Shown: positions 1-9,414, numbered from the stretch's first letter. The stretch: 64,000 nt of DNA from Brevibacterium sp. XM4083 (GCF_006489205.2 NZ_VFYR02000002.1:372001-436000); one strand, 5' to 3'. Notes: generated by a model from the sequence alone, not told the origin. Made by a program: numbers and translations.

Positions 1-559
1 TCTGGAAGCAGTAGCCCTGTGACTCGACCCCGGTGAGCTGGAGCGCCTCGAGGACCTCGCGCCGGTAGGCCCGGAAGCCAGCGGTGGCGTCCCGGACTCC
101 GAGGCCCATCATCGCGTCGACGTAGAGGTTGGCGCCCCGGGAGAGGAGGAAGCGGGACCGGGGCCAGTCGACGATCGCGCCGCCGCGCACCCAGCGGGAG
201 CCGATGACGAGATCGGCGGCACCGGCGAGTGCCGGAGCGATGAGCTGACCGAGGTCGAGGGGCCGATGCGACCCGTCGGCATCGAATTCGCAGATGATCT
301 CGTAGTCGCGCTCGAGCGCCCACGTGAAGCCGGCGATGTAGGCCATGCCGAGACCGGCCTTCTCCGTGCGGTGGAGGACGTGGATGCGATCATCGACGGC
401 CGCCTGCTCGTCGGCCCACTCCCCCGTCCCGTCGGGAGAGCCGTCGTCGACGACGAGAACGTCGACCTCGGGCTGATGCTCGAACAGCCCCGCGAGAGTG
501 ACGGGAAGGGCGAGACGTTCGTTGTACGTCGGGATGACTACCAGAATCTTCGAAACCAC
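1..559 (-). CDS. Polyprenol monophosphomannose synthase (GT2), 3' end outside window
   Basis: Glycosyltransferase family 2 enzyme that in actinobacteria transfers mannose from GDP-mannose to polyprenyl phosphate, the donor for lipoglycan and protein O-mannosylation. About 186 residues are visible. The N-terminus reads as a nucleotide-binding strand (VVIPTYNE), followed by VVDDGSPDGT, then the EFDADGSH block with the metal-binding DxD-type acid, then GSRWVRGG; all are typical of the DPM1/Ppm1 catalytic domain. The start is a GTG at 559, with no ATG upstream in frame. The gene runs off the left edge, so a fused acyltransferase domain (as in some Ppm1 proteins) cannot be checked. It is read in the same direction as the amidohydrolase-like gene behind it, separated by 284 bases. 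Family assignment is secure; the exact polyprenol substrate is inferred. Confidence 0.87.
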   Translation of the reverse strand, partial: MVSKILVVIPTYNERLALPVTLAGLFEHQPEVDVLVVDDGSPDGTGEWADEQAAVDDRIHVLHRTEKAGLGMAYIAGFTWALERDYEIICEFDADGSHRPLDLGQLIAPALAGAADLVIGSRWVRGGAIVDWPRSRFLLSRGANLYVDAMMGLGVRDATAGFRAYRREVLEALQLTGVESQGYCFQ

Positions 560-686
560 GGCGTCAACCCTACGCCCCTCGGGCCCCGAACAATGAGCCG
601 ACACCCCCGCCTTCGGACCACGCTGTGCTCACACGGGGAAACCGCGGCGCACAGTGAGTTATCTATTGACAGGAGTGTCGGCTCCA

Positions 687-703
687 TTCCACAACCGGTG
701 GAA
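687..703. promoter_or_regulatory. Inverted repeat upstream of the mannosyltransferase gene
   Basis: A perfect 6-bp inverted repeat, TTCCAC-5 nt-GTGGAA, about 130 bases upstream of the GTG start at 559 and within the 284-base gap 560-843. It could be an operator, but no cognate regulator is identifiable. The rest of the gap shows no convincing ORF. Confidence 0.3.
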
Positions 704-772
704 CGTCAACGACGAATCTAATCGCTCGACCCGAGTCTGCAAAATGTCTGTGACCTGCGACTTTGATCAAAT

Positions 773-797
773 CCGCAGGTGAGAGCGAAGCCTGCGG
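773..797 (-). terminator. Hairpin after the amidohydrolase-like gene
   Basis: A 7-bp perfect stem (CCGCAGG / CCTGCGG) with an 11-nt loop lies 47 bases past the stop at 844. Read on the minus strand it is followed by ATTTG, a short, weak U tract. It probably terminates the minus-strand transcript. Confidence 0.45.
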
Positions 798-843
798 GGC
801 AAGAAAACTTCTCACTCCTCGGCGTGTCGGGTTGAAATCCGAC

Positions 844-1764
844 TCAGCTCACGCGTGTCGGCAGGGCGACGTCGGGTGCGAGCTCGGGCAGCCCCGGAGT
901 GCCCGACGCCGGATCGGTGCTCCACGCCGCGACCCTGGGGTCGGCGACCTGGACGACGAGACGCTCGACCCGCCAGCGGACGTAGTCGGCTGCGGCACCG
1001 GGACGGAGCACTCCGCCCTCCGGATTGCCGGCGGCACGGTGGGCGAACCGGGTGGCGGCGTTGAAGGCGGCGCGGGCGCCGACCCCGTCGCTGCCGATGA
1101 CCGCATCGCGCACGCTCGCCCACGGCGACTCGCCTGCGAGGACGAAGGAGACCTGCGCTCCGGCGGAGAGCAGCGCGGCCAGCGGCTGATCGCGGCTCGG
1201 GTCGAGGGTGAGCGCGACACCGCTGCGGCCGAGGTCGTCGACCAGGGCGGCGGGCACCGTGAAGTCGAGGAGCAGACGGTACCCCCACCGCTGCGCGTGG
1301 GCCGCATCCGCAGCGAATCGGGTGAGCACCGCGGAGAGCTCCTCAGGGTCGGCGACGACCAGGTAGAGGGAGGTCTCGGGCAGGGCGGTGAGCTCCGTGA
1401 GCGCCGCGGCGGGCAGCCACGCCAGGCTGTCACCGGCCGCGAGTTTCGGGTAGCCGATGACCCTCAGGCCCTCGGGCGCGGCGGCCGTGAAGCGCGCGAG
1501 CGCCGTCTCGTCCCCGAGCGCGTGGACGTAGGCGATGCCCGCGTCATGGAGGGCCGCCGGACTCGGCGCCGCCTCGTCGAGGAGGAGGCCGGCGTGGACG
1601 AACCCGGGAGTGAGGAAGTCACCGCCCAGGTCGACCGCCTCGGCGTCGAGGGCCAGTGCCGCCTCGTCCGAGCCGATGAAGTTCACGGTCCCGTCCGCGC
1701 TGCCGAGGGCAGTCGCGAAGGGATCGACGCTGCTGTAGACATCTCCGCCGTAGTACATGATCAC
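844..1764 (-). CDS. Amidohydrolase-fold protein lacking the metal-binding HxH
   Basis: A 306-residue protein with the layout of the amidohydrolase/imidazolonepropionase superfamily: an N-terminal strand region, a PGFVHAG segment where active members have PGFxDxHxH, a barrel region, and a C-terminal composite part with the NPEGGVLRPGAAADYV block typical of these enzymes (usually followed by a DLVVxD-like segment). The two metal-ligand histidines after PGF are replaced (PGFVHAGLL), so catalysis by the usual metal mechanism is doubtful. The start was put at GTG 1764 because a TAGCCT -10 element (1772-1777, minus strand) ends 7 bases upstream, the leaderless pattern seen elsewhere here; ATG 1758 is the alternative. 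It is divergent from the nuclease gene at 1846. Its biological role is unknown. Confidence 0.7.
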   Translation of the reverse strand: MIMYYGGDVYSSVDPFATALGSADGTVNFIGSDEAALALDAEAVDLGGDFLTPGFVHAGLLLDEAAPSPAALHDAGIAYVHALGDETALARFTAAAPEGLRVIGYPKLAAGDSLAWLPAAALTELTALPETSLYLVVADPEELSAVLTRFAADAAHAQRWGYRLLLDFTVPAALVDDLGRSGVALTLDPSRDQPLAALLSAGAQVSFVLAGESPWASVRDAVIGSDGVGARAAFNAATRFAHRAAGNPEGGVLRPGAAADYVRWRVERLVVQVADPRVAAWSTDPASGTPGLPELAPDVALPTRVS

Positions 1765-1845
1765 AGCCGCCAGGCTACACCTGCCCTCGCGCGCCGCGCG
1801 CATCGGGCGTCGCGGTGTCAGCGCCGTCGGGTATCGTCGGGGACT
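1765..1845. promoter_or_regulatory. Compact divergent promoter region
   Basis: 81 bases separate two start codons pointing apart. On the minus strand TAGCCT (1772-1777) ends 7 bases before GTG 1764. On the plus strand TATCGT (1832-1837) ends 8 bases before GTG 1846. Both resemble actinobacterial TANNNT -10 elements feeding leaderless or nearly leaderless messages. No clear -35 elements were recognised. Confidence 0.5.
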
Positions 1846-3561
1846 GTGAAGCCATTGGTACTCGTCGACACGCCCGCGCTCTACTACCGCGCCTTCTATT
1901 CGGTGCCGGATTCGATCGTCAACGACGAGGGCCAGCCGGTCAACGCCGTCCGCGGCGTCGTCGACGCCATCGCCCAGATGATCCGCCGCTTCTCCTCGGC
2001 ACGGGTGATCGCGACGATGGACGCCGACTGGCGTCCGGAGTTCCGCACCCGGATCATGCCCGAGTACAAGGCGGCCCGCATCAAGGACGCCGAGGCCGGC
2101 ACGGAGATCCCTCCCGAACTCGACGCCCAGCTGCCGATCATGCGTCGGGTGCTCGCGGCCGCCGGCATTCCGATCGCCGAGGTGGAAGGGACCGAGGCCG
2201 ACGACGTCATCGCCACGCTCGCCGCGGAGTCGACGACCCCGGTCGTCATCGTCTCCCCCGACCGTGACCTCCTCGCCCTCCTCGACGCCGAACGCGACAT
2301 CAGCGTGCTGCGCCCGCGCAAGGGCGGTGAGTGGGAGGCGATCGGCGCCGCCGACCTCCCCGAGCTCTACGGGGTCGCGACCGGCCTGCGCTATCGCGAG
2401 CTCGCCGCGCTGCGCGGTGACCCCTCCGACGGGCTGCCGGGCGCGCCGGGCATCGGGGAGAAGACCGCCGCCACCCTGCTGGCGAGCTTCGGTTCGCTGT
2501 CGGGCATCATCTCCGCCGCCAAGGCCGGGGTCAAGGACGGAGGACTGAGCCCGAAGCGCGCGACGACGATCGTCGACTCGGAGGAGACTCTGCTCAAGAC
2601 CGTCGACGTGATGACGTGCCTGACCGACGTCGCCCACGGTCTCGATCTCAGCGCGCTGCCCCACCCGGTCGATGCCGACGCCGTGACGGCGGCCGCGGCG
2701 GGACAGAACATCACCCGTTCGGTCGACAACCTGCTCGCGGCCCTGACCGAGGCCACCCGCGATGGGGATGCCCTGCCGGCCGCTCCTGCAACAGCGACCG
2801 CGCCCGCGCCGGGGCCCGCCTCCCGTGCTGCCGCCGCGCCGCCGTGGCCGCAGGCCCGCCTCATCGGCTTCGACCTCGAGACGACGGGGGTCGAACCGGC
2901 GACCGCGCGCATCGTCACCGCCGCGCTCGTCGAGGATTCCGACCGCGTCGAGATGTGGCTGGCCGATCCCGGCATCGAGATCCCCGAGTCCGCCCGCGCC
3001 GTCCACGGCATCACCACGGAGTACGCGCAGGCCAACGGCTCCCCCGCCGTCGAGGTCGTCACCGCCCTGTGCGCCGCGTTCGCCGGCTTCCGCGATGAGG
3101 GCGCCGTCGTTGTCGGGCACAACATCGTCTATGACCTCAGCGTCCTCGACGCCGAGGTCCGCCGCCACCGCCCCGACCTCTCCCTGAGCGAGCTGCTGCC
3201 GGCGATCGTCGACACCTTCGTCATCGACCGGCACGTCGACCGGTACCGAAAGGGCAAGCGCACCCTCACCGCGACCGCCGAGGCGTGGCACGTCTCCCTC
3301 CTCGACGCCCACGACGCGGCCGCCGATGCGCGTGCCGCCCTGGACATCTCCCGAGCGATCGCTGACAGCTCGGCGGAAATCGCCGGGCTGACCGGACCGC
3401 AGATCATGGCCTCCCAACGGGACTGGAAGCGCGCTCAGGCCGCGGATCTCCAGGCGTTCCTGCGCCGCAAGGGCAACGCCGAGGCGGTCGTCGACGGGTC
3501 CTGGCCGATCGCCGTCGAGGATAGAATCGACTCTCGACCACCGCAACAGACAGGACGATGA
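1846..3561 (+). CDS. Fusion of 5'-3' FEN-like exonuclease and DnaQ-type 3'-5' exonuclease
   Basis: A single open frame of 571 residues holds two nuclease domains that are usually separate proteins. Residues 1 to about 300 are a PIN/FEN nuclease like the N-terminal domain of DNA polymerase I: VDTPALYYRAF at the start, the acidic GTEADDVIATL near 115, SPDRDLL near 137, and the DNA-binding GIGEKTAATLL helix-hairpin near 203. After an Ala/Pro-rich linker (about 305-335) comes a DEDDh exonuclease: FDLETTG near 341 (Exo I), GHNIVYD near 424 (Exo II) and HDAAADARA near 488 (Exo III). All key acids and the final His are present. A role in DNA repair or Okazaki-fragment processing is inferred. The start is GTG 1846. 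secA2 begins 1 base after the stop, so the two are probably co-transcribed. Confidence 0.85.
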   Translation: MKPLVLVDTPALYYRAFYSVPDSIVNDEGQPVNAVRGVVDAIAQMIRRFSSARVIATMDADWRPEFRTRIMPEYKAARIKDAEAGTEIPPELDAQLPIMRRVLAAAGIPIAEVEGTEADDVIATLAAESTTPVVIVSPDRDLLALLDAERDISVLRPRKGGEWEAIGAADLPELYGVATGLRYRELAALRGDPSDGLPGAPGIGEKTAATLLASFGSLSGIISAAKAGVKDGGLSPKRATTIVDSEETLLKTVDVMTCLTDVAHGLDLSALPHPVDADAVTAAAAGQNITRSVDNLLAALTEATRDGDALPAAPATATAPAPGPASRAAAAPPWPQARLIGFDLETTGVEPATARIVTAALVEDSDRVEMWLADPGIEIPESARAVHGITTEYAQANGSPAVEVVTALCAAFAGFRDEGAVVVGHNIVYDLSVLDAEVRRHRPDLSLSELLPAIVDTFVIDRHVDRYRKGKRTLTATAEAWHVSLLDAHDAAADARAALDISRAIADSSAEIAGLTGPQIMASQRDWKRAQAADLQAFLRRKGNAEAVVDGSWPIAVEDRIDSRPPQQTGR

Positions 3562-3562
3562 C

Positions 3563-5824
3563 TTGGGACTTCTTTCCCGTTTGCTCAACCGCCCGGGCGC
3601 GCAGGCCGAGAAGGCCACCGGCTGGTTCGAGAAGGCCACCACGGACATCGACGCCGCAGGCGCCGAATTCGCCGATCTCAGCGATGCCGAGCTCACCGAG
3701 GCCGCCGGTGAGGTCTTCGCCAGCGGCGGCGCCAAGGACACGCTCATCCGGTACGCCGCACTCGCCCGCGAAGCCGCTGAACGCACCCTCGGCGAACGCG
3801 CCTATGACACGCAGCTGACCGGTCTCGTCGGTCTCCTCCAGGGCCACATTGTCCAGATGGCCACCGGTGAGGGCAAGACCCTCGTCGGCGCTCTCGCCGC
3901 CGCCGGGTACGCGCTCCAGGGCCGCCGGGTCCACGTCGTCAGCGTCAACGACTACCTTGCGGTGCGCGACCGCACGTGGATGCAGCCGGTCTTCGACCTC
4001 CTCGGCGTGTCCTCCGCGGCGATCTCCGCCGCCCAGGACGACGACGAGCGCCGGGCCGCCTACCGTGCCGAGGTGCTCTACGCCTCGGTCACCGAGGTCG
4101 GCTTCGACGTGTTGCGCGACCGCTTCGTCCTCGACGATGACGACATCAGGGTCGCCGACCGCGACGTCGTCATCGTCGACGAGGCCGACTCCGTCCTCAT
4201 CGACGAGGCCAGGGTCCCCCTCGTCCTCGCCGGCTCCTCGACCATCGAGGACGGCAATGAGCGCATCGCCGCGCTCGTCGAGAACCTCACCCCGGGCGTC
4301 GACTACGAGATCAGCCCCGACCGCCGTGCGGTGTCCCTGACCGACGACGGCGTCACCCGCGTCGAGGACGAACTCGGGGTCGAACTCTACGGCGACGGCG
4401 CGGCCGACCTCGCCGCGGTCAACCTCGCCCTCTACGCCAAGGCGCTCGTCAAGCGCGACGTCGACTACCTCGTCGTCGACGGAGCCATCAAGCTCATCTC
4501 CGCCTCCCGTGGTCGAGTCGCCGAACTCCAGCGCTGGCCCGACGGCCTCCAGGCCGCCGTCGAGGCCAAGGAGAAGCTCGTGACCACCGAGAGCGGGGAG
4601 ATCCTCGACCAGATGACGGTCGAAGAGCTCATCCACGGCTATGCCACCGTGTGCGGGATGACCGGAACGGCACTGGCCGTCGGCGACGACCTCCGCGAGT
4701 TCTACTCGCTCGAGATCGTGCCCGTCGACACGCATCTGCCCGTCATCCGCGATGACGAACCCGACCGGCTCTACACGTATCAGGAGTCGAAGGAGCGGGC
4801 GATCGTCGAGGAGGTCGTCGAGAACCATACGAAGGGCCGCCCCGTGCTCATCGGCACCTCCTCGGTGGCCGAGAGCGAATCCCTGGCCGCCCGTCTCATC
4901 GACCGCGGTGTCGACGTCGCCGTCCTCAATGCCAAGGACGACTCGGCCGAAGCCGCGATCATCGGCGATGCCGGGCGCGCCGGCGCGGTGACCGTGTCGA
5001 CCCAGATGGCCGGGCGCGGCACCGACATCCGCCTCGCCGATGACGAGGTCGCCGAGGCGGGCGGACTGCTCGTCATCGGCGCCGGGCGCTACCTCTCCTC
5101 CCGCCTCGACGATCAGCTGCGCGGTCGTGCCGGACGGCAGGGGGATCCGGGGTCATCGGTGTTCTTCACGAGCCTCGAGGACGAACTCCTCACCCGCGTC
5201 CCGGAGATCCAGCGCTTCGTCACCGAGGGCGACGAGAACGGGTGGATCGAATCGAAGCGGGCCCTCACCCTCGTCGAGCACGCCCAGCGGGTCGCGGAGG
5301 GGCAGAACACGGCCCTGCACCGCGACACGTGGCGGTTCAACGAGCTCATGGCCAAGCAGCGCGAACTCGTCCTCGCCCGCCGCCGGGAGCTGCGCGATGG
5401 CAACGAGGCGATCGACGAGCTCAGGGAGCGCCTCGGGGACACGGTGACCGAGCTCGAGAAGGAGCATTCGCCCGAGCTCATCGACGAGAGCCTGCGCTCC
5501 GTGCTCCTCTTCCACCTCGACGCCCGGTGGGTCGACCATCTCGCGTTCCTCAACGATCTGCGGGAGGGCATCCACCTGCGCACCTTCGCGAAGGAGAAGC
5601 CGCACGAGGCGTTCAACACGGAGTCGATCCGCGTGTTCTCCTCGTTCTGGTCCGATGTCCTCGACGACTCGCAGGCCACGGTCGAGGAGGCGGAGTTCAC
5701 CGACACCGGGATCGACCTCGCCTCTCACGGCCTCAAGCGTCCGTCGTCGACGTGGACCTATCTGACGACGGAGAACGCCTTCGGCTCCGACATCGAGAAC
5801 ATCGTCAAGCGCATCCGCCGCTGA
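3563..5824 (+). CDS. secA2: Accessory Sec translocase ATPase SecA2
   Basis: Cytosolic ATPase that drives export of a subset of proteins through SecYEG, the second SecA paralogue of many actinobacteria. It has 753 residues, shorter than housekeeping SecA, and lacks the C-terminal Cys-rich zinc tail. Visible motor motifs: GEGKT Walker A near 100, VDEADSVLIDEAR (DEAD-box region) near 204, GTSSVAESE, MAGRGTDIRL and QLRGRAGRQGDPGSS of the second helicase fold. The start is taken as TTG 3563 because it lies immediately after the upstream stop, gives the MGLLSRLLNRPG N-terminus and has AGGA 7 bases upstream. The ATG at 3558 is in another frame. SecA2 rather than SecA1 is assigned from length and missing tail; which substrates it exports is not visible. 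Confidence 0.92.
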   Translation: MGLLSRLLNRPGAQAEKATGWFEKATTDIDAAGAEFADLSDAELTEAAGEVFASGGAKDTLIRYAALAREAAERTLGERAYDTQLTGLVGLLQGHIVQMATGEGKTLVGALAAAGYALQGRRVHVVSVNDYLAVRDRTWMQPVFDLLGVSSAAISAAQDDDERRAAYRAEVLYASVTEVGFDVLRDRFVLDDDDIRVADRDVVIVDEADSVLIDEARVPLVLAGSSTIEDGNERIAALVENLTPGVDYEISPDRRAVSLTDDGVTRVEDELGVELYGDGAADLAAVNLALYAKALVKRDVDYLVVDGAIKLISASRGRVAELQRWPDGLQAAVEAKEKLVTTESGEILDQMTVEELIHGYATVCGMTGTALAVGDDLREFYSLEIVPVDTHLPVIRDDEPDRLYTYQESKERAIVEEVVENHTKGRPVLIGTSSVAESESLAARLIDRGVDVAVLNAKDDSAEAAIIGDAGRAGAVTVSTQMAGRGTDIRLADDEVAEAGGLLVIGAGRYLSSRLDDQLRGRAGRQGDPGSSVFFTSLEDELLTRVPEIQRFVTEGDENGWIESKRALTLVEHAQRVAEGQNTALHRDTWRFNELMAKQRELVLARRRELRDGNEAIDELRERLGDTVTELEKEHSPELIDESLRSVLLFHLDARWVDHLAFLNDLREGIHLRTFAKEKPHEAFNTESIRVFSSFWSDVLDDSQATVEEAEFTDTGIDLASHGLKRPSSTWTYLTTENAFGSDIENIVKRIRR

Positions 5825-5878
5825 GTCGACGGCTCACGAGGCGTCAGTTCAGCAAGCGTCGGCCCAGCAGGCGTCGCG

Positions 5879-8569
5879 TCACGAGTCGTCGGCGACGACG
5901 CCGCGGCGCACCGCGTCGATGGTCCGGCGGATGCGCACCGCGGTCTCCGGCGTGACGACCTCGGTGAGCTGTCCGAGGAGGTCGAGGGTCTGCTTCGCCC
6001 AGCGGACGAAGTCGCCGGCGGCGATGTCCGTGCCCCGCAGGGACTCGGCGAGGTTCTTGCCCTCCGTCCACCGGAACATCGGGGTGAACAGACCGCGGTC
6101 GGGTTCCGGCGTCGGGGTCAGGGCGTGCTGCTCCTCGAGCCGGTAGAGCTCCTTCCACAGGTCGATCGCCTCATCGCCTGCGACCTTGAGGTCGCGGCTG
6201 GGGGCGCGTTCGGCGTGGAAGCTCTCGCTGCGCCGGGCCTGGTAGACGAAGCTCGAGGCGAAGGCCGCGAGTTCGGGTTCCGTGAGCCGATCCCAGAGGC
6301 CGGCGCGCACCGTCAGTGCCACGAGGAGGTCGCGCTCCCCGTAGATGCGGCGCAGCATGTCCGAATGCTCCGGGTCGAACCCGAGCGTCGCCAGCACCTC
6401 CTGCACGCGTTCGAAGACGAGGGCGATCGAGGTCGTGCGTCCCTCGATGCGCTTGATGAGCGACGCGTTCTCCTTGTGCAGCTTCGCCGCGCGATTGGCC
6501 CACCGGGCGTGCATCTCGCGATCGGGACAGTCATGGCAGGGATGGGACCGCAGCCGGGCCTGGAGTTCGGCGACCGTCGTGCTCACCCCGGTGCCCGTCG
6601 GTGTCGAAACCCAGTGGGCGTCGCGGTCGACACGGCCGTCGGCGATCGCCTCGGCGAGGATGCCGAGCAGCACCCGGCGGTCCGCTGCCTGCCGGTGATT
6701 GAACTTCTTCGGCACCTTGATCCGCCCCATCGAGGCGACCGGTTCGGTGACCTCATGGGGACGCAGATGCCACACCTTGCCCTGTTCGGTGAGCACCGTC
6801 GGCAGCCGGGAGACCCCGTCGCGGGAGCTCATCGGGGCGATGATCACCGCGGTGCCCTCGACGCGCTTCGTCGGCAGGGTGATGACATCGCCGACCTTGA
6901 GCGCGGTCAGCGATTCGACGATGTCGCGCTGCTTCGTCTTCGTCTTCGTCCGCGTCTCCTGCTTCTCCGTCTCGGAGATCTGCTGACGCAGCCGCGCGTA
7001 CTCGCCGAAGTCGCCGCGGTCGCACTGCATCGACGTCTCGTACGCCGCGATCGTCGCTTCGTTCTTCCGGACCTTCCGGGCCAGACCGACGACGGCCTTG
7101 TCAGCCTGGAACTGGGCGAACGAGGTCTCGAGCACCTTCGCGGCGTCGGCGGGGCTCATCCGGGAGAGCAGGTTCGCCGTCATGTTGTACGTCGGACCGA
7201 AGGCCGAGCTCAGCGCGTACGAGCGGTTCGAGGCGAGGCCGGCGACCTCGCTGATGTCCATCGTCGGATGCCAGACGACGACGGCGTGACCGATCCGGTC
7301 GATGCCGCGGCGGCCGGCGCGGCCGGTCAGCTGCGTGTACTCGCCGGGGGTGATCGACACGTGGGCTTCGCCGTTGAACTTCACGAGCTTCTCGAGGACG
7401 ACGGTCCGGGCGGGCATGTTGATGCCCAGCGCGAGGGTCTCCGTGGCGAAGACGACCTTGATGACGCCGGCCGAGAAGAGCTCTTCGACGAGTTCCTTGA
7501 ACTGCGGGATCATCCCGGCATGGTGGGCGGCCACGCCGAGGAGGAGGCCCTCGCGGAACGAGTGGTACCCGAGGATCCCGAGGTCCTCGGCGGGCAGTTC
7601 GTCACGCAGCCGTTCGAGCGCCGCGTTGACGATGACCTTGTCCTCACGCGTGTTGAGGTCGGCACCCGTGGCGATGTACTGCTCGACGGCTTCGTCGCAG
7701 CCGTTGCGGGAGAAGATGAACATGATCGCCGGCAGCATCCCCGCCTCGGCGAGGGAGGCGACGATCTGCGTGCGGCTGGGCCGGCGGAAGCGGGCCTTCG
7801 CGCCGCGCTCGCGCTTCGACCGCGGTCCCCCGTACGTCCGGGTGGCATGGGAGAGCGCGGGATCGATGCGCTCGGAGTCGTGGTGGGTGAAGAGGTCGTA
7901 CATGCGGTGCCCGACGAGCGCGTGGTTGACCAGCGGCACCGGACGGTGCGAGGTCGAGATCACCGTCGTCGGTCCCCGGACCTCGCGCAGCCACGCCCCG
8001 AACTCCTCGACGTTCGACACCGTCGCCGAGAGCGAGACGACCTGGACGCGTTCGGGCAGGTGGATGATGACCTCTTCCCACACGGGCCCGCGGAAGCGGT
8101 CGGCGAGGTAGTGGACCTCGTCGAGGACGACGAAGCCGAGGTCGTCGAGGCCCTCGGGGTCGTTGTAGAGCATGTTGCGCAGCACCTCGGTCGTCATGAC
8201 GATGATCGGCGCATCACGTCGGATCGAGGTGTCACCGGTGAGGAGGCCGACGTTCTCCGCCCCGTGGACGGCGACGAGATCGGCGAACTTCTGATTGCTC
8301 AGGGCCTTGATCGGGGTCGTGTAGAAGACCCGCTTGCCCTCGTCCATCGCAAGGTCGACGGCGAATTCGGCGATGATCGTCTTGCCCGCCCCGGTGGGCG
8401 CGGTGACGAGGACGTCCTTGCCCTCCTGCAGCTCCGTGCAGGCCTCGAGCTGGAAGTCGTCGAGGGCGAAGTCGGTGCGGGCGATGAACCGTCCCAGCGG
8501 CGTCTGGTCGCGTTCGGCGCGGGCCCGGAACTCCGCATACGCGGCAGCCGGGCTCTGGGAGTCGTTCAT
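5879..8569 (-). CDS. helY: HelY-type Ski2-like DEAD/DEAH RNA helicase
   Basis: An 896-residue superfamily 2 helicase of the Ski2/Mtr4 group, conserved in actinobacteria as HelY and thought to act in RNA metabolism. Motifs in order: APTGAGKT (57-64), TTPIKALSNQ, DEVHY (150-154), a SAT motif in LSATVSN, and the QLTGRAGRRGID motif VI near 410. The long C-terminal half matches the accessory domain of the family (DSHCT-like) and carries a Cys pair, CHDCPD. It overlaps tatC by 4 bases (ATGA), so tatA, tatC and helY are probably translationally coupled on one message. The RNA substrate and partner nucleases are not known. Confidence 0.93.
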   Translation of the reverse strand: MNDSQSPAAAYAEFRARAERDQTPLGRFIARTDFALDDFQLEACTELQEGKDVLVTAPTGAGKTIIAEFAVDLAMDEGKRVFYTTPIKALSNQKFADLVAVHGAENVGLLTGDTSIRRDAPIIVMTTEVLRNMLYNDPEGLDDLGFVVLDEVHYLADRFRGPVWEEVIIHLPERVQVVSLSATVSNVEEFGAWLREVRGPTTVISTSHRPVPLVNHALVGHRMYDLFTHHDSERIDPALSHATRTYGGPRSKRERGAKARFRRPSRTQIVASLAEAGMLPAIMFIFSRNGCDEAVEQYIATGADLNTREDKVIVNAALERLRDELPAEDLGILGYHSFREGLLLGVAAHHAGMIPQFKELVEELFSAGVIKVVFATETLALGINMPARTVVLEKLVKFNGEAHVSITPGEYTQLTGRAGRRGIDRIGHAVVVWHPTMDISEVAGLASNRSYALSSAFGPTYNMTANLLSRMSPADAAKVLETSFAQFQADKAVVGLARKVRKNEATIAAYETSMQCDRGDFGEYARLRQQISETEKQETRTKTKTKQRDIVESLTALKVGDVITLPTKRVEGTAVIIAPMSSRDGVSRLPTVLTEQGKVWHLRPHEVTEPVASMGRIKVPKKFNHRQAADRRVLLGILAEAIADGRVDRDAHWVSTPTGTGVSTTVAELQARLRSHPCHDCPDREMHARWANRAAKLHKENASLIKRIEGRTTSIALVFERVQEVLATLGFDPEHSDMLRRIYGERDLLVALTVRAGLWDRLTEPELAAFASSFVYQARRSESFHAERAPSRDLKVAGDEAIDLWKELYRLEEQHALTPTPEPDRGLFTPMFRWTEGKNLAESLRGTDIAAGDFVRWAKQTLDLLGQLTEVVTPETAVRIRRTIDAVRRGVVADDS

Positions 8570-9414
8570 CGCTGTCCCTTCTCATCGTCGTCGTCGAGTT
8601 CGTCCGGGTCGACCCAGACGCCCTGTGCGACGAGCTTGCGCTTGCGTCTGCGGTCGCCGAGCACGCAGATCCCCCACGCCAGGCAGAAGAGCGTGAGCAT
8701 GGGGATGACGAGGAAGAACATCGACATCGCATCGGGGGTGGGGGTGGCGACGGCGGCGAAGACGAAGGTGATCATGACGATGATGCGCCAGGACTTCCGG
8801 ATCCGCGTCGCCGAGAGGATGCCGAGCATGTTGAGTCCGACCATGAGGACAGGCAGGACGAAGGCGAGGCCGAAGACGACGATGATCACCATGACGAAGT
8901 TGAGGTAGTCCTGCGCCGGGATGATGTTCGTCGCGCCCGAAGGCGTGAACGAGGTCAGGGCCTTGACGGCGTTCGGCAACGCGAAGAACGCCATCGCGGC
9001 GCCCGCGAGGAAGAGCGGGACGGCGGCGCCGAGGAACCCGAACGAGTACCGCTTCTCCTTCTTCGTCAGGCCCGGGACGACGAACGCCCAGACCTGATAG
9101 AGCCAGATCGGGCACGAGATGAAGAGGCCGATGAAGAACGAGAGCTTGATCTTCATGTCGAACGGCGAGGCGACGCCGGCGAAGTTGACCTGCGCCACCC
9201 GGCCAGTGGAGTCGTTGATCGTCCTCACCGGCTCCTGGAGGATGTCGAGGACCGGGTCGTAGAGGAACCAGCCGCCGATGGCGCCGAGGAGGATCGCGAC
9301 GGCCGCGATGACGAACCGGTTGCGCAGTTCGATGAGATGCCCCATGACGGGCATCTTCTTCTCAGGGTTCTTCTTCCGTGAGGACAGGCCGCTCCGTTCG
9401 CTGCGGGATTTCAC
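8566..9414 (-). CDS. tatC: Sec-independent translocase subunit TatC
   Basis: Integral membrane receptor of the twin-arginine system, which exports folded proteins bearing an RR signal. The 282-residue protein has the hallmark N-terminal MGHLIELRNRF segment (signal-peptide binding region), six hydrophobic spans and a basic C-terminal tail. It begins 4 bases before the end of tatA and ends overlapping helY, which fits a tatA-tatC-helY operon. No tatB-like gene is seen here; many actinobacteria have one elsewhere. Confidence 0.95.
   Translation of the reverse strand: MKSRSERSGLSSRKKNPEKKMPVMGHLIELRNRFVIAAVAILLGAIGGWFLYDPVLDILQEPVRTINDSTGRVAQVNFAGVASPFDMKIKLSFFIGLFISCPIWLYQVWAFVVPGLTKKEKRYSFGFLGAAVPLFLAGAAMAFFALPNAVKALTSFTPSGATNIIPAQDYLNFVMVIIVVFGLAFVLPVLMVGLNMLGILSATRIRKSWRIIVMITFVFAAVATPTPDAMSMFFLVIPMLTLFCLAWGICVLGDRRRKRKLVAQGVWVDPDELDDDDEKGQR

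Noticed and set aside
1765..3786. Long minus-strand extension upstream of the amidohydrolase-like gene
   Set aside because: Antisense to the nuclease fusion and the secA2 start; a leaderless promoter fixes the start near 1764.
6125..8908. 927-codon plus-strand open frame
   Set aside because: Antisense to helY and tatC; low-complexity Arg/Asp/Gly translation produced by GC-rich third positions.
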